A stretch of DNA of 64,000 bases from Metallumcola ferriviriculae. Its GTDB lineage: Bacteria; Bacillota; JADQBR01. Location: NCBI RefSeq assembly GCF_035573695.1, contig NZ_CP121694.1, forward strand, positions 93,501 through 157,500. Direction: 5' to 3'. Both the position numbers and the translations under genes were made by a program. The notes beneath the pieces were generated by a model. That model was given only the letters and a program-made list of their open reading frames with translations, searched no databases and was not told the origin of the DNA. How positions within the stretch are numbered: position 1 is the first letter of the stretch; each line of letters opens with the position of its first letter. Below, in pieces: positions 9,085 to 21,020 of this stretch.

Positions 9085-9354
9085 CTATTCAATTCCTGTC
9101 AGCCGGTCAATGGCTTGGCGAACATCCAAATCAGAAATATGCCTTAACTTCTTCTTTTCAAACTCATCAGCAAACCTCTTTGTCGGTTGCAAATGTTTGA
9201 TGTTTTTTTTCTTAGGGCTGGTCACTGACTTTTTGCGGCCGTTGACCACCTTCACAAATGTATCGTTTATTACATCCCAAATTAAATAGGCCTCGCCCTT
9301 GTCGTTACCTGCCAGGGAATACACCAGCTGCCCTCGCGTTAATTCACGGTTCAC
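9085..9354 (-). CDS. KOW domain-containing RNA-binding protein (L14e-like)
   Basis: This small basic protein of 89 residues has an N-terminal KOW-like beta-barrel (LTRGQLVYSLAGNDKGEAYLI). A Lys-rich middle (SPKKKNIKHLQPTKRF) and a short helical tail follow. Proteins of this kind occupy the map-infA interval in many Clostridia and are annotated as KOW/L14e-like; their role on the ribosome is not established. GTG at 9354 is the likely start because GGAGGTG lies six bases ahead; an upstream GTG (9369) overlaps that site. It is 17 bp after map. Confidence 0.8.
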   Translation of the reverse strand: MNRELTRGQLVYSLAGNDKGEAYLIWDVINDTFVKVVNGRKKSVTSPKKKNIKHLQPTKRFADEFEKKKLRHISDLDVRQAIDRLTGIE

Positions 9355-9371
9355 CTGAGACACCTCCACAT

Positions 9372-10822
<1,451 letters not shown>

Positions 10823-10834
10823 TTAAACTAATGC

Positions 10835-10892
10835 GCTTGTGCCAAAAGCTTACACCTTTTAAAGCTAGTGTTCTATTCTTTGCGGCACAAGC
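10835..10892 (-). repeat. Inverted repeat between secY and adk
   Basis: GCTTGTGCC (10835-10843) pairs with GGCACAAGC (10884-10892) around a 40-base loop rich in further short pairings. No U-run follows it on the minus strand. It may be an mRNA-processing or stability element dividing secY from adk-map. Confidence 0.45.
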
Positions 10893-10930
10893 AAAGTTTC
10901 TTTATGCTGATGCACGTTAAGCGAAGCAAT

Positions 10931-12193
10931 CTACTTCATAAAACCTTGGTAGTTACGCATTAATAGCTGAGACTCTATTTGCTTCATGGTCTCTAATGCT
11001 ACCCCTACTACAATCAGCAGTGCTGTACCACCAAAATAAATGTTCAAACCTGTCAGTGCCATAACTAAGTTAGGCAGTAATGCAATCGCTGCCAGGAAAA
11101 TGGCACCGGATAACGTGATTCTAGTCAAAACCCTATCAATATACTCAGCTGTAGGTCTTCCCGGCCGCAGGCCAGGAATAAAACCACCATATTTTTTCAT
11201 GTTATCCGCAACATCCTGGGGATTAAACGTAACCGCAGTATAAAAATAAGTGAAGAAAATAATCAATAGCGCGTACATAACCATATACGACACAGACCTA
11301 AAGCTAAATATCCCTACTATTGTTTGAGCAAAAGCATTATTGGGAAACCATGATGCAATAGTTGTAGGGAAAAGTAAGATTGACATGGCAAAAATAACCG
11401 GAATTACTCCCGCCTGATTCACTTTAAGCGGAATATGTGTTGATTGTCCGCCGTAAACTTTTCTACCTACCACTCGTTTTGCATACTGCACCGGAATGCG
11501 TCTCTGCCCTTCTTGAATAGCTACAACACCGGCAATTACCACAAGAGCAATTACCAAGAAAAATAGTACCGCAAAAATACTGGTCTCACCTGTGGACACG
11601 TATTGGTACATACCGTATAGACCTGCAGGCAGACGGGATACAATCCCAGCGAAAATAATTAAGGAAATACCATTACCAATTCCTTTTTCCGTAATCATTT
11701 CACCCAGCCACATGAGAAAAGCCGTGCCGGCTGTTAAAGTGATAGCTATAACGGCATAAGACCCGATGCCGGCATTCTCCAATACACCGGCCTTACCCAA
11801 ATAAAAAGCCATACCAACTGCCTGAATAAAACCTAGAATAACCGTACCGTAACGTGTAAACTGAACAATCTTCTTTTGCCCTTCCTGACCTTCCTTGGCC
11901 AGGCGCTCCAAATATGGGATTACCACAGTCAACAGCTGCATGATAATGGATGCGTTGATGTAAGGCATGATGCCCATAGCAAAAATAGTAAACTTTTTGA
12001 ATGCCCCGCCGGATATTACATCAATAAAACCAAACAGGGTACCGCTGTCCATCAGTTGCTTTAACTGCGCTGTATCAATCCCCGGCACGGGGATATGCGC
12101 CCCAAGACGGAAGACAAAAAACATCAGTATCGTAAAAACAATCTTTCTACGCAGGTCATCTATCTTCATGGCAGACTTTAAACTGGCAAACAT
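10931..12193 (-). CDS. secY: Preprotein translocase subunit SecY
   Basis: SecY is the channel of the Sec translocon in the cytoplasmic membrane. The 420 residues hold ten hydrophobic helices and begin with the cytoplasmic segment MKIDDLRRKIVFTILMF. Signatures include HIPVPGIDTAQL (plug region) and the cytoplasmic loop GGFIPGLRPGRPTAEYID. Its ATG shares one base with the rplO stop, so translation is coupled. Partner SecE is encoded at 36519-36746. Confidence 0.97.
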   Translation of the reverse strand: MFASLKSAMKIDDLRRKIVFTILMFFVFRLGAHIPVPGIDTAQLKQLMDSGTLFGFIDVISGGAFKKFTIFAMGIMPYINASIIMQLLTVVIPYLERLAKEGQEGQKKIVQFTRYGTVILGFIQAVGMAFYLGKAGVLENAGIGSYAVIAITLTAGTAFLMWLGEMITEKGIGNGISLIIFAGIVSRLPAGLYGMYQYVSTGETSIFAVLFFLVIALVVIAGVVAIQEGQRRIPVQYAKRVVGRKVYGGQSTHIPLKVNQAGVIPVIFAMSILLFPTTIASWFPNNAFAQTIVGIFSFRSVSYMVMYALLIIFFTYFYTAVTFNPQDVADNMKKYGGFIPGLRPGRPTAEYIDRVLTRITLSGAIFLAAIALLPNLVMALTGLNIYFGGTALLIVVGVALETMKQIESQLLMRNYQGFMK

Positions 12194-12636
12194 TATACCA
12201 CCTCAGCTCTTCCACCGGCAGCCTCAATTTTTTCGGCTGCTGCTTTACTAAAGAAATTTGCTTTTACTGTTAAGGATTTAGTCAATTCTCCGTTAGCCAA
12301 TATCTTGATACCATCCTTGACCTGATTAACGATGCCTTCTTGTACCAATAGCTCGGGAGTGACTTCAGTTCCCTCGTTGAAAGCATTTAACTGATCCAGA
12401 TTTACAATCGCGATTTCCTTAGCAAAAATATTTGTAAAGCCGCGTTTAGGAAGCCTACGGGTCAAAGGCATTTGTCCGCCTTCAAAACCACGTCTAACAC
12501 CGCCGCCGGAACGGGAGTTTTGCCCGCCGTGACCGCGGCCGGATGTTTTTCCTAAACCGGAGCCAATACCTCTTCCCTTACGGGTAGAAGCTTTTTTGGC
12601 ACCTTCTGCTGGCTTGAGTTCATGGAGTCTAACCAC
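12193..12636 (-). CDS. rplO: 50S ribosomal protein L15
   Basis: This 147-residue protein has the Gly/Arg-rich N-terminal extension ([21 protein letters not shown]) that threads into 23S rRNA. A globular C-terminal domain follows. The GTG start has AGGAGGTG ahead. Adjacent rpmD and secY match the spc operon. Confidence 0.97.
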   Translation of the reverse strand: MVRLHELKPAEGAKKASTRKGRGIGSGLGKTSGRGHGGQNSRSGGGVRRGFEGGQMPLTRRLPKRGFTNIFAKEIAIVNLDQLNAFNEGTEVTPELLVQEGIVNQVKDGIKILANGELTKSLTVKANFFSKAAAEKIEAAGGRAEVV

Positions 12637-12647
12637 AGCTACACCTC

Positions 12648-12836
12648 CTAAACCTCAATTTCTTCTACAACCACTAAATGATTTACATTCTCAGCCATGC
12701 CGCGAATATTGGGTGTGTCTTCCTTGACCACGCTTTGGTGCAATTTTCTCAAACCCAATGCGGCCACTGTACCACGCTGTTGTTCATTCTGTCCGATAAT
12801 GCTTTTCTTGAGTGTAATTTTCAATTTCTTTGCCAT
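12648..12836 (-). CDS. rpmD: 50S ribosomal protein L30
   Basis: The protein has 62 residues, the usual short bacterial L30, with [11 protein letters not shown] and the [21 protein letters not shown] motif. The second of two nearby in-frame ATGs (12836) is chosen because AGGAGG lies seven bases upstream of it and overlaps the first. It is between rpsE and rplO as expected. Confidence 0.96.
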   Translation of the reverse strand: MAKKLKITLKKSIIGQNEQQRGTVAALGLRKLHQSVVKEDTPNIRGMAENVNHLVVVEEIEV

Positions 12837-12847
12837 TGCCATTCCTC

Positions 12848-13348
12848 CTACCCAAGCAACTCTTCAACGGATTTGCCACGGAGTTTTGCAACATCCTCAG
12901 CGCGTTTCATGCTTTTCAATCCTTCTAGTGTAGCATATACCATATTGTTGGCATTGGCAGAGCCCAGGGACTTGGTCAAAATATCTCTGATACCGGCCAG
13001 TTCAAGTACCGCACGTACAGGGCCACCGGCAATAACTCCGGTACCTTCCGAAGCGGGCTTTAATAATACCCGTCCAGCCCCGAATCTTCCTACCATCTCA
13101 TGGGGAATAGTAGTACCCACCAAAGGAATTTTAATCAGGTTTTTCTTAGCGTTTTCTATTCCCTTACGAATAGCTCCAGGGACCTCATTTGCCTTACCGA
13201 AGCCCGCTCCTACATATCCGTTACCGTCTCCTACAACAACCAAAGCACTAAAACTGAAGCGCCGTCCGCCTTTTACAACTTTAGCTACACGGTTAATACT
13301 AACAACTTTCTCATTCAGTTCCAGTTTATTAGGGTCAATACCGACCAT
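12848..13348 (-). CDS. rpsE: 30S ribosomal protein S5
   Basis: S5 (166 residues) has the double-stranded RNA-binding-like N-terminal domain with [22 protein letters not shown]. The C-terminal domain carries [19 protein letters not shown] sequence. It sits near the decoding centre and affects fidelity. The ATG follows AAGGAGGGAA. It lies in the spc operon between rplR and rpmD. Confidence 0.97.
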   Translation of the reverse strand: MVGIDPNKLELNEKVVSINRVAKVVKGGRRFSFSALVVVGDGNGYVGAGFGKANEVPGAIRKGIENAKKNLIKIPLVGTTIPHEMVGRFGAGRVLLKPASEGTGVIAGGPVRAVLELAGIRDILTKSLGSANANNMVYATLEGLKSMKRAEDVAKLRGKSVEELLG

Positions 13349-13373
13349 TCATTTCCCTCCTTTGCCAAAAACT

Positions 13374-13739
13374 TTAAAATTCCAAGCCGCCTTCTCTGGC
13401 ACCTTCTGCCAGCGCAGCTATTCGACCGTGATAAATGTATCCACCCCGATCAAATACCACCTTTTTAATTCCTTTTTCAAGGGCTTTTTTTGCCACCAGC
13501 TGGCCCGTTTTCTTTGCAGCTTCTGCATTAGCACCGATGATTTCACCTTTTATATCTGCATCTAAAGTGGAGGCCGCTACCAGTGTGCTGCCAACAGTAT
13601 CATCAATTACTTGTGCATAGATGTGTTTAGAACTGCGATAAACGGACAGACGCGGGCGTTCTGATGTCCCAAATAGTTTGTTACGTAATCGTCTCCGTTT
13701 TTTATCTCTAACCGCCTTACGGTTATACTTTTTAAACAA
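13374..13739 (-). CDS. rplR: 50S ribosomal protein L18
   Basis: L18 binds 5S rRNA in the central protuberance. The 121 residues include the basic N-terminus ([20 protein letters not shown]), the [18 protein letters not shown] core and the C-terminal [23 protein letters not shown]. The start codon is TTG with AAAGGAGTGAC ahead; no ATG is available in frame nearby. Confidence 0.97.
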   Translation of the reverse strand: MFKKYNRKAVRDKKRRRLRNKLFGTSERPRLSVYRSSKHIYAQVIDDTVGSTLVAASTLDADIKGEIIGANAEAAKKTGQLVAKKALEKGIKKVVFDRGGYIYHGRIAALAEGAREGGLEF

Positions 13740-13780
13740 GGAATGTCACTCCTTTCTGCAGCAACCCAGACAAGGTAGTA

Positions 13781-14323
13781 TTACTTGGCAGATCCGGCCT
13801 TACCAACTTTTCTGCGGATCCGCTCGCCTTCATACCTGATACCTTTGCCTTTATAGGGTTCCGGTTCTCTCACTTTCCGAATGTTTGCGGCAATTGCACC
13901 CACCAATTCTTTATCAATACCTTTAACGATAATCTTGGTAGGAACAGGTGTCTCAATTTCTATACCCGCCGGCGGCTCCATCTCTACCGGCTGTGAATAA
14001 CCCACATGTAGCACTAATTTTTTACCCTGCATATTAGCCCGATAACCTACACCAGTCAATTCGAGTCCTTTTTGGAAACCATTTGTAACACCTTGAACCA
14101 GATTGTTTAACAGTGCTCTGGTCAGCCCATGCAGTGCACGATGCTGCTTTTTATTAGTGGGACGGGTCACATTAATTACACCGTCTTCAATGTTAATATC
14201 AATTTCCGGGTGAAATTCTTTTTCCAGTTGCCCTTTTGGTCCCTTAACGGTAACTTTGTTTCCAGTCTTATTAACTTCCGTACCCTCAGGAATGTTTATA
14301 GGCAATCTACCAACTCTGGACAT
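13781..14323 (-). CDS. rplF: 50S ribosomal protein L6
   Basis: The 180-residue protein has the duplicated L6 fold. Its C-terminal signature [20 protein letters not shown] binds near the sarcin-ricin loop, where EF-G and EF-Tu dock. It starts [14 protein letters not shown]. It is encoded between rpsH and rplR in the spc operon. Confidence 0.97.
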   Translation of the reverse strand: MSRVGRLPINIPEGTEVNKTGNKVTVKGPKGQLEKEFHPEIDINIEDGVINVTRPTNKKQHRALHGLTRALLNNLVQGVTNGFQKGLELTGVGYRANMQGKKLVLHVGYSQPVEMEPPAGIEIETPVPTKIIVKGIDKELVGAIAANIRKVREPEPYKGKGIRYEGERIRRKVGKAGSAK

Positions 14324-14363
14324 AATGACACCTCCTGTCGTGAAAAACTGCTATAAGTGTTTC

Positions 14364-14762
14364 TTACCAAATGTAACAGATGACTTCGCCACCAGTTCCT
14401 CCCTGGCGAGCTGCTTTATCGGTCATTACTCCTTTGGAAGTGGAAATAACCGCCACACCCAAGCCGCCTAAAACCCTTGGTATTTCATCTTTATTAGCAT
14501 AAACACGCAATCCCGGTTTGCTGATTCTTTTCAGGCCGGTAATTACTTTTTCATTACTCTTACCATATTTTAGGTACAGCCTTAAAATACCCTGTTTGCT
14601 GTCATCAACATATTCAACATCTTTGATGTAGCCTTCTGCCTTGAATATTTCAGCAATCGCTTTTTTAATCTTGGAGGCAGGCACTTCAACTGTACTTTTA
14701 TTGGCCATACTCGCATTGCGAATTCTGGTCAGCAAATCTGCAATCGGATCCGTCATTACCAT
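14364..14762 (-). CDS. rpsH: 30S ribosomal protein S8
   Basis: S8 has 132 residues, with [14 protein letters not shown] at the N-terminus and [21 protein letters not shown] at the C-terminus. It binds helix 21 of 16S rRNA; in several bacteria it also represses the spc mRNA. ATG at 14762 is preceded at eight bases by GGGGG; a second ATG two codons later is less well placed. It is 27 bp after rpsN. Confidence 0.97.
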   Translation of the reverse strand: MVMTDPIADLLTRIRNASMANKSTVEVPASKIKKAIAEIFKAEGYIKDVEYVDDSKQGILRLYLKYGKSNEKVITGLKRISKPGLRVYANKDEIPRVLGGLGVAVISTSKGVMTDKAARQGGTGGEVICYIW

Positions 14763-14789
14763 CTTAACTACCCCCTTCCGATATCTATA

Positions 14790-14975
14790 TTACCAGCTAG
14801 ACTTGGTAACGCCGGGTATTTCACCTTTATACGCCAGTTCACGGAAGCAAATTCGGCAGATACCAAATTTCCGCATGTAACCATGGGGACGGCCGCAGAC
14901 TCTGCAGCGGTTGTGGGCCCGCACTCGGTACTTGGGCGTGCGCTTTGCTTTGGCGATCATAGATTTCTTTGCCAC
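14790..14975 (-). CDS. rpsN: 30S ribosomal protein S14, zinc type (type Z)
   Basis: The 61-residue short form of S14 has a [20 protein letters not shown] zinc ribbon (Cys24, Cys27, Cys40, Cys43). It begins at a GTG with AGGAGGGA ahead. It belongs to the 30S head near the A site. The spc-operon position between rplE and rpsH is standard. Confidence 0.97.
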   Translation of the reverse strand: MAKKSMIAKAKRTPKYRVRAHNRCRVCGRPHGYMRKFGICRICFRELAYKGEIPGVTKSSW

Positions 14976-14999
14976 TGTTTATCCCTCCTCCTTGGCTTT

Positions 15000-15542
15000 T
15001 TACTGTCTAAATGGCATTCCCATTAAACGCAACAATTCTCGTGATTCTTCATCAGACTTAGCTGAAGTAACAAAAACAATGTCCATCCCTCTGACTTTAT
15101 CTACCTTATCATAATCAATTTCCGGGAAAATCAACTGTTCTTTCATACCCAGGGTATAGTTACCGCGACCATCAAAGGCCTTGGGGGAAACGCCGTTAAA
15201 GTCCCTTACCCGGGGCAAGGTAACATTCACCAACCGGTCTACAAATTCGTACATTTTATCCCCTCTCAGGGTAACTTTGCAACCGATGGGAGTACCTTCC
15301 CGCAATTTAAACGCCGCCACTGATTTTTTTGCCTTGGTAATTACCGGCTTTTGCCCAGTAATTGCGGTTAAATCTTCCACCGCGCCATCCAGGGCTTTGG
15401 GGTTTTGAGTAGCTTCGCCCACTCCCATGTTAATAATCACTTTTTCCAGTTTTGGCACTTCCATGGTATTCTTGTAACCGAACTTTTCTTTCAATGCCGG
15501 TTGCGTTTCTTTCAGGTACTTTTCTTTTAGTCTTGCCACCAT
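15000..15542 (-). CDS. rplE: 50S ribosomal protein L5
   Basis: L5 (180 residues) binds 5S rRNA and contacts P-site tRNA. Motifs include [16 protein letters not shown] and the [18 protein letters not shown]-terminal segment. ATG at 15542 is chosen because AAAGGGGG precedes it; the frame is open nine codons further. It lies between rplX and rpsN. Confidence 0.97.
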   Translation of the reverse strand: MVARLKEKYLKETQPALKEKFGYKNTMEVPKLEKVIINMGVGEATQNPKALDGAVEDLTAITGQKPVITKAKKSVAAFKLREGTPIGCKVTLRGDKMYEFVDRLVNVTLPRVRDFNGVSPKAFDGRGNYTLGMKEQLIFPEIDYDKVDKVRGMDIVFVTSAKSDEESRELLRLMGMPFRQ

Positions 15543-15571
15543 AATTTTACCCCCTTTCCGGCAGAACAACC

Positions 15572-15898
15572 TTAATCTAAATCTTCACCGCATTTCTTGC
15601 AAACGCGCACCTTACTTTGGTCATCAAGAAACTTCTTGCCAATTTTGGTGGGCTGATTGCACTTGCTGCAGTATACCATCACATTGGAGCTGGCAATTGG
15701 GGCCTCTTTTTCCACTATACCGCCTTGGGGCATCTGTTGAGTAGCTTTGGTATGGCGTTTTACTACGTTTACACCTTCTACCACTACCCGCATATCCCGG
15801 GGCAGCACCTGCAGTACCTTGCCCTTTTTGCCAACATCTTTTCCGCTAACTACAACGACGGTATCCCCTTTTTTTACATGAACTTTAGGGCTTGCCAA
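15572..15898 (-). CDS. rplX: 50S ribosomal protein L24 with zinc-ribbon-like C-terminus
   Basis: The 108-residue L24 starts with a KOW motif ([23 protein letters not shown]), which initiates 50S assembly. It ends with two Cys-x2-Cys pairs (CSKC ... CKKC), an arrangement common in clostridial L24 and suggestive of zinc binding. TTG at 15898 is favoured because GGAGG is eight bases upstream; a GTG three codons earlier overlaps that site. It is 30 bp after rplN. Confidence 0.95.
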   Translation of the reverse strand: MASPKVHVKKGDTVVVVSGKDVGKKGKVLQVLPRDMRVVVEGVNVVKRHTKATQQMPQGGIVEKEAPIASSNVMVYCSKCNQPTKIGKKFLDDQSKVRVCKKCGEDLD

Positions 15899-15928
15899 TA
15901 TTTTCACCTCCGCAAACCGGTTAATAAC

Positions 15929-16297
15929 CTAAAGCACCTCGGGTGCTAACGAAACAATCTTCATATAATCCCTGTCACGCAGTTCCCTGGCAACCGGACC
16001 AAAAATACGCGTTCCTTTGGGTTGGCCTTGGTCGTTAATGATTACCGCTGCGTTTTCATCGAAACGTATATAGGTTCCATCAGGTCTTCTATTACCTTTT
16101 TTGGTTCGTACCACAACTGCCTTAACAACATCACCTTTTTTAACCACACCACCAGGTGCCGCTTCCTTAACAGATGCGATTACTATATCACCAACCGCAG
16201 CATATCGGCGCCCTGAACCACCCAGCACTCGAATGCACATTAATTTTTTGGCACCAGTGTTGTCTCCGACTTTTAGCATCGTCTGGGCTTGTATCAT
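15929..16297 (-). CDS. rplN: 50S ribosomal protein L14
   Basis: This 122-residue protein is an almost complete match to the family, starting [20 protein letters not shown] and ending [11 protein letters not shown]. It forms bridge B5/B8 with the 30S subunit and is the docking site of the silencing factor RsfS. As first gene of the spc set it lies 33 bp after rpsQ with no visible promoter, so S10 and spc genes are probably one transcript. Confidence 0.97.
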   Translation of the reverse strand: MIQAQTMLKVGDNTGAKKLMCIRVLGGSGRRYAAVGDIVIASVKEAAPGGVVKKGDVVKAVVVRTKKGNRRPDGTYIRFDENAAVIINDQGQPKGTRIFGPVARELRDRDYMKIVSLAPEVL

Positions 16298-16330
16298 GTG
16301 ATGTTACCCCCTTTCGACTCGCAACCAATA

Positions 16331-16594
16331 CTATAGCTTTTGGGCTTTTTCCAGGATTTCCGCTATCCGCCAGCGCTTATCCTTGCTCAACGGACGGGTC
16401 TCAACGATTTTTACCTTATCGCCAATCCTGCATTGGTTGGCCTCATCATGAGCTTTAAACTTATTACTTTTCTTAACCGTTCTGCCATAAAGCGGATGGC
16501 GAACATAGGTTTCAACAGATACAACCACTGTTTTTTCCATTTTATCACTAACAACGTGGCCAACACGGCCCTTACGCAAAGTTCTCTCAGCCAA
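16331..16594 (-). CDS. rpsQ: 30S ribosomal protein S17
   Basis: S17 (87 residues) is an OB-fold primary binder of 16S rRNA. It carries the motif [26 protein letters not shown]. It starts at TTG with AAAGGAGG ahead. rpmC is 19 bp upstream. Confidence 0.97.
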   Translation of the reverse strand: MAERTLRKGRVGHVVSDKMEKTVVVSVETYVRHPLYGRTVKKSNKFKAHDEANQCRIGDKVKIVETRPLSKDKRWRIAEILEKAQKL

Positions 16595-16613
16595 GTGCCT
16601 TTCCTCCTTTCAC

Positions 16614-16814
16614 TTACGCTTCCTGTTTTAATTCCCGTTCTCTTAAAACAGTCTTAGCTCTGGCAATATCCCTGCGGACATTTTTAATACGCAAAGGATT
16701 ATCCAACTGGCCGGTAGCTAATTGGAAACGTAAGTTAAACAATTCTTCTTTGAAATCATCAACTTTCCGCACCAATTCTTCTGTGGTTAAATCCCGTAGC
16801 TGATTAGCTTTCAT
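16614..16814 (-). CDS. rpmC: 50S ribosomal protein L29
   Basis: This 66-residue helical hairpin protein at the exit tunnel has the motif [33 protein letters not shown] at 16814 is selected, with GGTGAGG ahead; it overlaps the rplP end by 11 bp, implying coupling. L29 with L23 forms the docking site for trigger factor and SRP. Confidence 0.96.
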   Translation of the reverse strand: MKANQLRDLTTEELVRKVDDFKEELFNLRFQLATGQLDNPLRIKNVRRDIARAKTVLRERELKQEA

Positions 16815-17238
16815 CGGCCTCACCACCCACTTCGTTACGTTTTATAAACTTGGTTTTAATCGGCAACTTATGACTAGCCAAGCGCATTGCTTCTTTGGCT
16901 ATTTCTTCAGTCACTCCGGCCATTTCAAACATAATCCTACCCGGTTTCACAGGAGCTACCCAGTATTCCGGAGAGCCTTTACCACTACCCATACGGGTTT
17001 CCGCTGGTTTTGCCGTAATAGGACGATCAGGGAAAATTCTAATCCAAACTTTCCCGCCCCGTTTGATATAACGGGTCATAGCGATACGTGCTGCTTCGAT
17101 TTGACGGCTAGTGATCCAGGCCGGTTCTAATGCCTGCAGACCGTATTCACCGAAATCAACATTACTGCCCTTTATAGCTTTACCAGAAAGACTTGGCCGG
17201 TGTTGTCTACGCCATTTTACCCTTTTCGGCATCAACAT
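16804..17238 (-). CDS. rplP: 50S ribosomal protein L16
   Basis: L16 (144 residues) organises the tRNA acceptor sites of the 50S subunit. It starts [14 protein letters not shown] and contains [31 protein letters not shown] and the [14 protein letters not shown] signature. AAGGAGGCAAC precedes ATG 17238. It lies 2 bp after rpsC. Confidence 0.97.
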   Translation of the reverse strand: MLMPKRVKWRRQHRPSLSGKAIKGSNVDFGEYGLQALEPAWITSRQIEAARIAMTRYIKRGGKVWIRIFPDRPITAKPAETRMGSGKGSPEYWVAPVKPGRIMFEMAGVTEEIAKEAMRLASHKLPIKTKFIKRNEVGGEADES

Positions 17239-17240
17239 GG

Positions 17241-17900
17241 TTAGTTGCCTCCTTCCTTCACTTTACCTTTTGCTTCAGGAAGTACTTCGCCTTTATAAAT
17301 CCAAACCTTTACGCCAATCTTACCGTAAGTTGTATTGGCTTCCGCAAATCCATAATCAATATCTGCTCTTAAAGTATGCAGCGGTACTTTTCCTTCACTA
17401 TACCATTCGGTTCTAGCAATTTCCGCACCGCCCAAACGACCGGCGCACATTATTTTAATGCCTTCGGCCCCAAACCGCATGGAGCGGGATACAACTTGCT
17501 TCATAGCCCGGCGAAAAGAAACTCTTCGTTCCAGCTGAGATGCAACGTTCTCCGAAACCAGTTGACCGTCTAATTCAGGCCTTTTGATTTCCACGATATT
17601 AACATTAACTTTTTTATCTGTTAATTTTTCCAATTCCTTACGCAGTGCTTCCACTTCCGACCCACCGCGGCCAATAACAATACCAGGTTTAGCAGTATGG
17701 ATGGAAATCTTAATACGGTTAGCTGCACGTTCAATTTCGACAGTGGAAATACCTGCATCATATAGTCGTTTTTTCAGAAAGCGTCTTATTTCAATGTCTT
17801 CATACAGTAAATCAGCATAATCCTTGTCAGCATACCATTTGGCATCCCAGTCTTTAATGATGCCTATACGCAGACCTTTAGGATGAACTTTCTGCCCCAC
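17241..17900 (-). CDS. rpsC: 30S ribosomal protein S3
   Basis: S3 (219 residues) lies at the mRNA entry. A KH type 2 domain with the [14 protein letters not shown] loop is followed by the C-terminal domain. It begins [14 protein letters not shown] at a GTG that shares one base with the rplV stop. The GGAGGAGG site lies inside the rplV 3' end. Confidence 0.97.
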   Translation of the reverse strand: MGQKVHPKGLRIGIIKDWDAKWYADKDYADLLYEDIEIRRFLKKRLYDAGISTVEIERAANRIKISIHTAKPGIVIGRGGSEVEALRKELEKLTDKKVNVNIVEIKRPELDGQLVSENVASQLERRVSFRRAMKQVVSRSMRFGAEGIKIMCAGRLGGAEIARTEWYSEGKVPLHTLRADIDYGFAEANTTYGKIGVKVWIYKGEVLPEAKGKVKEGGN

Positions 17901-18244
17901 TAATTAACCTCCTCCTTTTCCCGTACCACCACGGTAATGTGACTGGTCCTTTTTCTAATCTTATCAGCTCTGCCCATTGCCCTGGGCATAAATCTTTTCA
18001 ATGTTGGCCCCTGATCAACGTAGGCATTGGCCACATACATATTGTCGGGGTCCATTTCGTAGTTATGCTCAGCGTTAGCCACAGCAGACTGCAGAACTTT
18101 GGCAATATATCCAGCACCCCTTTTAGGCGTATATTTCAGCACCGCCTGCGCTTCCAGTATATCTTTGCCCTTAATCATGTTGGCCACCTGACGCACTTTC
18201 CGCGGAGAAACGCGAATATACCTAGCTACTGCTTTAGCTTCCAT
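17900..18244 (-). CDS. rplV: 50S ribosomal protein L22
   Basis: L22 (114 residues) has a long beta-hairpin lining the exit tunnel. Sequence runs from [18 protein letters not shown] to the hairpin [27 protein letters not shown] 18244 is favoured by GAGGGGGG upstream; six more codons are open before it. No deletion at the macrolide-resistance hairpin is evident. Confidence 0.97.
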   Translation of the reverse strand: MEAKAVARYIRVSPRKVRQVANMIKGKDILEAQAVLKYTPKRGAGYIAKVLQSAVANAEHNYEMDPDNMYVANAYVDQGPTLKRFMPRAMGRADKIRKRTSHITVVVREKEEVN

Positions 18245-18263
18245 GGTTAACCCCCCTCTCAAT

Positions 18264-18548
18264 CTATTTCAAAGATGTGGAACGTTCCGTATGTGATCCA
18301 TGTCCTTTGAACGTTCTAGTAGGTGCAAATTCACCTAGTTTATGCCCAACCATATCTTCAGTGATGTAAATGGGAATGTGTTTCCTGCCACCATGCACCG
18401 CTATAGTATGACCGACAAACTGTGGAAATATGGTAGAACTGCGCGACCAGGTTTTAATTACTCGCTTTTGTTCATTTTCATTCATTTCTTCTATCTTCTT
18501 AAGCAATTTGGGATCGCAATATGGACCTTTTTTTAAGGATCTTCCCAT
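18264..18548 (-). CDS. rpsS: 30S ribosomal protein S19
   Basis: S19 (94 residues) starts [19 protein letters not shown] and ends with the conserved [16 protein letters not shown] segment. It is part of the 30S head contacting the 50S A-site finger. It lies between rplB and rplV in the S10 set. Confidence 0.97.
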   Translation of the reverse strand: MGRSLKKGPYCDPKLLKKIEEMNENEQKRVIKTWSRSSTIFPQFVGHTIAVHGGRKHIPIYITEDMVGHKLGEFAPTRTFKGHGSHTERSTSLK

Positions 18549-18574
18549 TCATTACGCCTCCTTCCTCGTACTCA

Positions 18575-19402
18575 TTAACCCTTACGCCGTTTCACAATCA
18601 ACCGGTTAGAAGGCTTATTTTTCTTCCGGGTCTTTGCACCCAGAGCCGGTTTGCCCCAAGGAGTAACAGGATTTCGACCGACAGGTGAACGACCTTCACC
18701 ACCGCCGTGGGGGTGGTCCACAGGGTTCATTACCACACCACGAACAGTGGGCCGAATACCCTTCCACCGTGAACGCCCTGCTTTACCGATAGTAATGTTC
18801 TCATGGTCGATGTTGCCCACCTGTCCGATGGTAGCTCTGCCGTCCTGCAGCACCAATCTAACCTCCCCAGAAGGAAGACGAAGATGACAGTGTTTTCCCT
18901 CTTTCGCCATCAACTGCGCAGATGTCCCGGCAGAACGACAAAGCTGTCCGCCCTTACCCGGTTGTAGTTCGATATTATGAATAATTGTACCCACAGGAAT
19001 GTTCTTCAGCGGCAGTGCATTACCAACCTTAATGTCCGCACCTTCACCGGATTCAACCATGTCACCCACGCCCAAACCGTTAGGGGCTAGAATGTAGCTC
19101 TTTTCCCCGTCCGCATAATGCAGTAAGGCAATATTAGCGGACCGATTGGGATCATATTCAACTGCGGCAATTTTTGCCGGAATTATATCTTTATTTCTCT
19201 TGAAATCAATCACTCTGTATAAACGTTTATGCCCGCCGCCACGGTGACGAACGGTCAGACGACCTTGCGCGTTGCGGCCACCGGTCTTTTTGACCGGCTC
19301 CACCAATGATTTTTCCGGTTCCTTTTTAGTAACCTCTTCGAATGTAGAAACCGTCATTTGGCGGCGGCCCGGTGAGGTGGGCTTAAACTTTTTAATCGCC
19401 AT
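18575..19402 (-). CDS. rplB: 50S ribosomal protein L2
   Basis: L2 (275 residues) is required for subunit joining and peptidyl-transferase activity. The C-terminal [14 protein letters not shown] motif holds the conserved histidine (about residue 230) near the catalytic centre. The protein starts [18 protein letters not shown]. It is flanked by rplW and rpsS. Confidence 0.97.
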   Translation of the reverse strand: MAIKKFKPTSPGRRQMTVSTFEEVTKKEPEKSLVEPVKKTGGRNAQGRLTVRHRGGGHKRLYRVIDFKRNKDIIPAKIAAVEYDPNRSANIALLHYADGEKSYILAPNGLGVGDMVESGEGADIKVGNALPLKNIPVGTIIHNIELQPGKGGQLCRSAGTSAQLMAKEGKHCHLRLPSGEVRLVLQDGRATIGQVGNIDHENITIGKAGRSRWKGIRPTVRGVVMNPVDHPHGGGEGRSPVGRNPVTPWGKPALGAKTRKKNKPSNRLIVKRRKG

Positions 19403-19427
19403 TTGAATACCCTCCTTTTACCTAAAC

Positions 19428-19715
19428 CTATAGCCCTTCAAACACTTCGATTTTGTCTCCGGGTTTAAGAGTAACAATGGCCTTTTTTCGGTCTGGAGTC
19501 TTACCTTCAAAACGACCCATCCGCCTGTTTTTCCCTCTTACCATCAAGGTGTTCACCCGGGTGACGGTAACATCGAAGATCTCTTCAACGGCCTTTTTAA
19601 TCTCGCTTTTATTCGCTTTCTTAGCGACAATAAATGTGTATTTGTTATCTTCCATCAGCTCGACAGTGCGTTCTGAAATTACCGGACGCACCAGAATCTC
19701 ATGGGGACGACGCAT
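19428..19715 (-). CDS. rplW: 50S ribosomal protein L23
   Basis: L23 (95 residues) at the tunnel exit recruits trigger factor and SRP. The motif [20 protein letters not shown] and the extended loop with [11 protein letters not shown] are seen. Its ATG overlaps the rplD stop (TTAATG), so translation is coupled. Confidence 0.97.
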   Translation of the reverse strand: MRRPHEILVRPVISERTVELMEDNKYTFIVAKKANKSEIKKAVEEIFDVTVTRVNTLMVRGKNRRMGRFEGKTPDRKKAIVTLKPGDKIEVFEGL

Positions 19716-20338
19716 TAACCAAGCACCTCCTCCACTTTGTGGACCGCATCTTTAGTAATGACCACCTTGTTATAGTTCAAGATGTCGTATGCATTAAGAT
19801 TAATAGGGGCTAAAGGCTTGACGCTGGCGATGTTTCTGGCGGACAATCTCACATTGTCTCCTTCACCGTTAGAAATCACCAAAGCCTTTTCCTCTATGCC
19901 CAGTGCATTAAGCACACCGGCCATCTCTTTAGTCCTGGGCTTTTCAAATTTTAAATCATCCACAACTATCAAACTGCCTTCCAAGACCTTTGACGATAAT
20001 GCAGACTTGATAGCCAGACGCCGTACTTTTTTAGGAATACTAGTGCTGTAATCCCGGGGACTGGGGCCAAATGTTATGGCACCGCCGCGCCATAACGGAG
20101 AACGAATAGTACCAACACGCGCACGACCGGTCCCTTTTTGACGCCAAGGCTTTTTGCCGCCTCCCCTCACTTCGCCACGACTTTTTGTGGCGTGAGTACC
20201 GCGACGCCGGTTAGCTAGATGAGCCACTACAGCTTCGTGCATTACATGCTCGTTGATAGGTGCACCGAAGACGCTGTCTTGAAGTTCTACATCTCCTACC
20301 TGCTCTCCCCGAACATTATATAGAGCCACTTTAGGCAT
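19715..20338 (-). CDS. rplD: 50S ribosomal protein L4
   Basis: L4 (207 residues) has a globular domain and the extended tunnel loop (about 45-95) with [29 protein letters not shown] sequence. In E. coli L4 regulates the S10 operon; no equivalent leader was recognised here. It lies 25 bp after rplC. Confidence 0.97.
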   Translation of the reverse strand: MPKVALYNVRGEQVGDVELQDSVFGAPINEHVMHEAVVAHLANRRRGTHATKSRGEVRGGGKKPWRQKGTGRARVGTIRSPLWRGGAITFGPSPRDYSTSIPKKVRRLAIKSALSSKVLEGSLIVVDDLKFEKPRTKEMAGVLNALGIEEKALVISNGEGDNVRLSARNIASVKPLAPINLNAYDILNYNKVVITKDAVHKVEEVLG

Positions 20339-20363
20339 CTCTTACTCCTCCTTCCCTGGATAG

Positions 20364-20993
20364 TTAAGCCTTAACCGAGTCTTTAACCATCATAATAGTT
20401 TTTTTAGCACCCGGCACAGAACCTTTTACCAAGAGTAAATTCTGTTCGTTATCAGTTTTAACTACTTCTAACTTTTGAACGGTGACTCTGTCACTGCCTC
20501 TTCTGCCAGGCAATGGTCGGCCTTTAAATACCCGGTTAGGACCTAACGAGCCCAATGCGCCCGAACCGCGATGGTAATGAGAACCGTGACTCATAGGGCC
20601 TCTGCTGAAGCCATGGGCTTTAATGCTGCCTGTAAATCCTTTACCCTTAGATATTCCCGTAACATCAACAAAGTCACCGGCCTTGAAGATATCTTCGATT
20701 TTAACTTCTTGACCCACTTGATAATCATCCGGATTATCAACGCGAATTTCCCGAAGGTATCTTAATGGTTTGACATCCGCTTTGTTAAAATGGCCCTTGA
20801 TAGGTTTGGTCACGGCACCAGGTTTCTGGTTGGCAAATCCAATCTGAATTGCATTATAACCATCAGTCTCTACCGTTTTTTTCTGTACTACTACACAGGG
20901 ACCGGCTTCGATAACCGTAACAGGAATAAAGCTGCCGTCCTCGGTAAATATCTGAGTCATTCCAACTTTCCTACCTAGAATTGCTCTGCTCAT
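20364..20993 (-). CDS. rplC: 50S ribosomal protein L3
   Basis: L3 (209 residues) is an assembly initiator whose W-finger loop reaches the peptidyl-transferase centre. The segment [20 protein letters not shown] with the [16 protein letters not shown] stretch is diagnostic. It begins [20 protein letters not shown]. rpsJ is 27 bp upstream. Confidence 0.97.
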   Translation of the reverse strand: MSRAILGRKVGMTQIFTEDGSFIPVTVIEAGPCVVVQKKTVETDGYNAIQIGFANQKPGAVTKPIKGHFNKADVKPLRYLREIRVDNPDDYQVGQEVKIEDIFKAGDFVDVTGISKGKGFTGSIKAHGFSRGPMSHGSHYHRGSGALGSLGPNRVFKGRPLPGRRGSDRVTVQKLEVVKTDNEQNLLLVKGSVPGAKKTIMMVKDSVKA

Positions 20994-21020
20994 TTCTATT
21001 CCACCTCCTATGGCTGCAGG

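Noticed and set aside
12678..13565. A 295-codon plus-strand frame opposite rpsE and rplR
   Set aside because: Antisense shadow of two well-identified ribosomal protein genes; no homology recognised.
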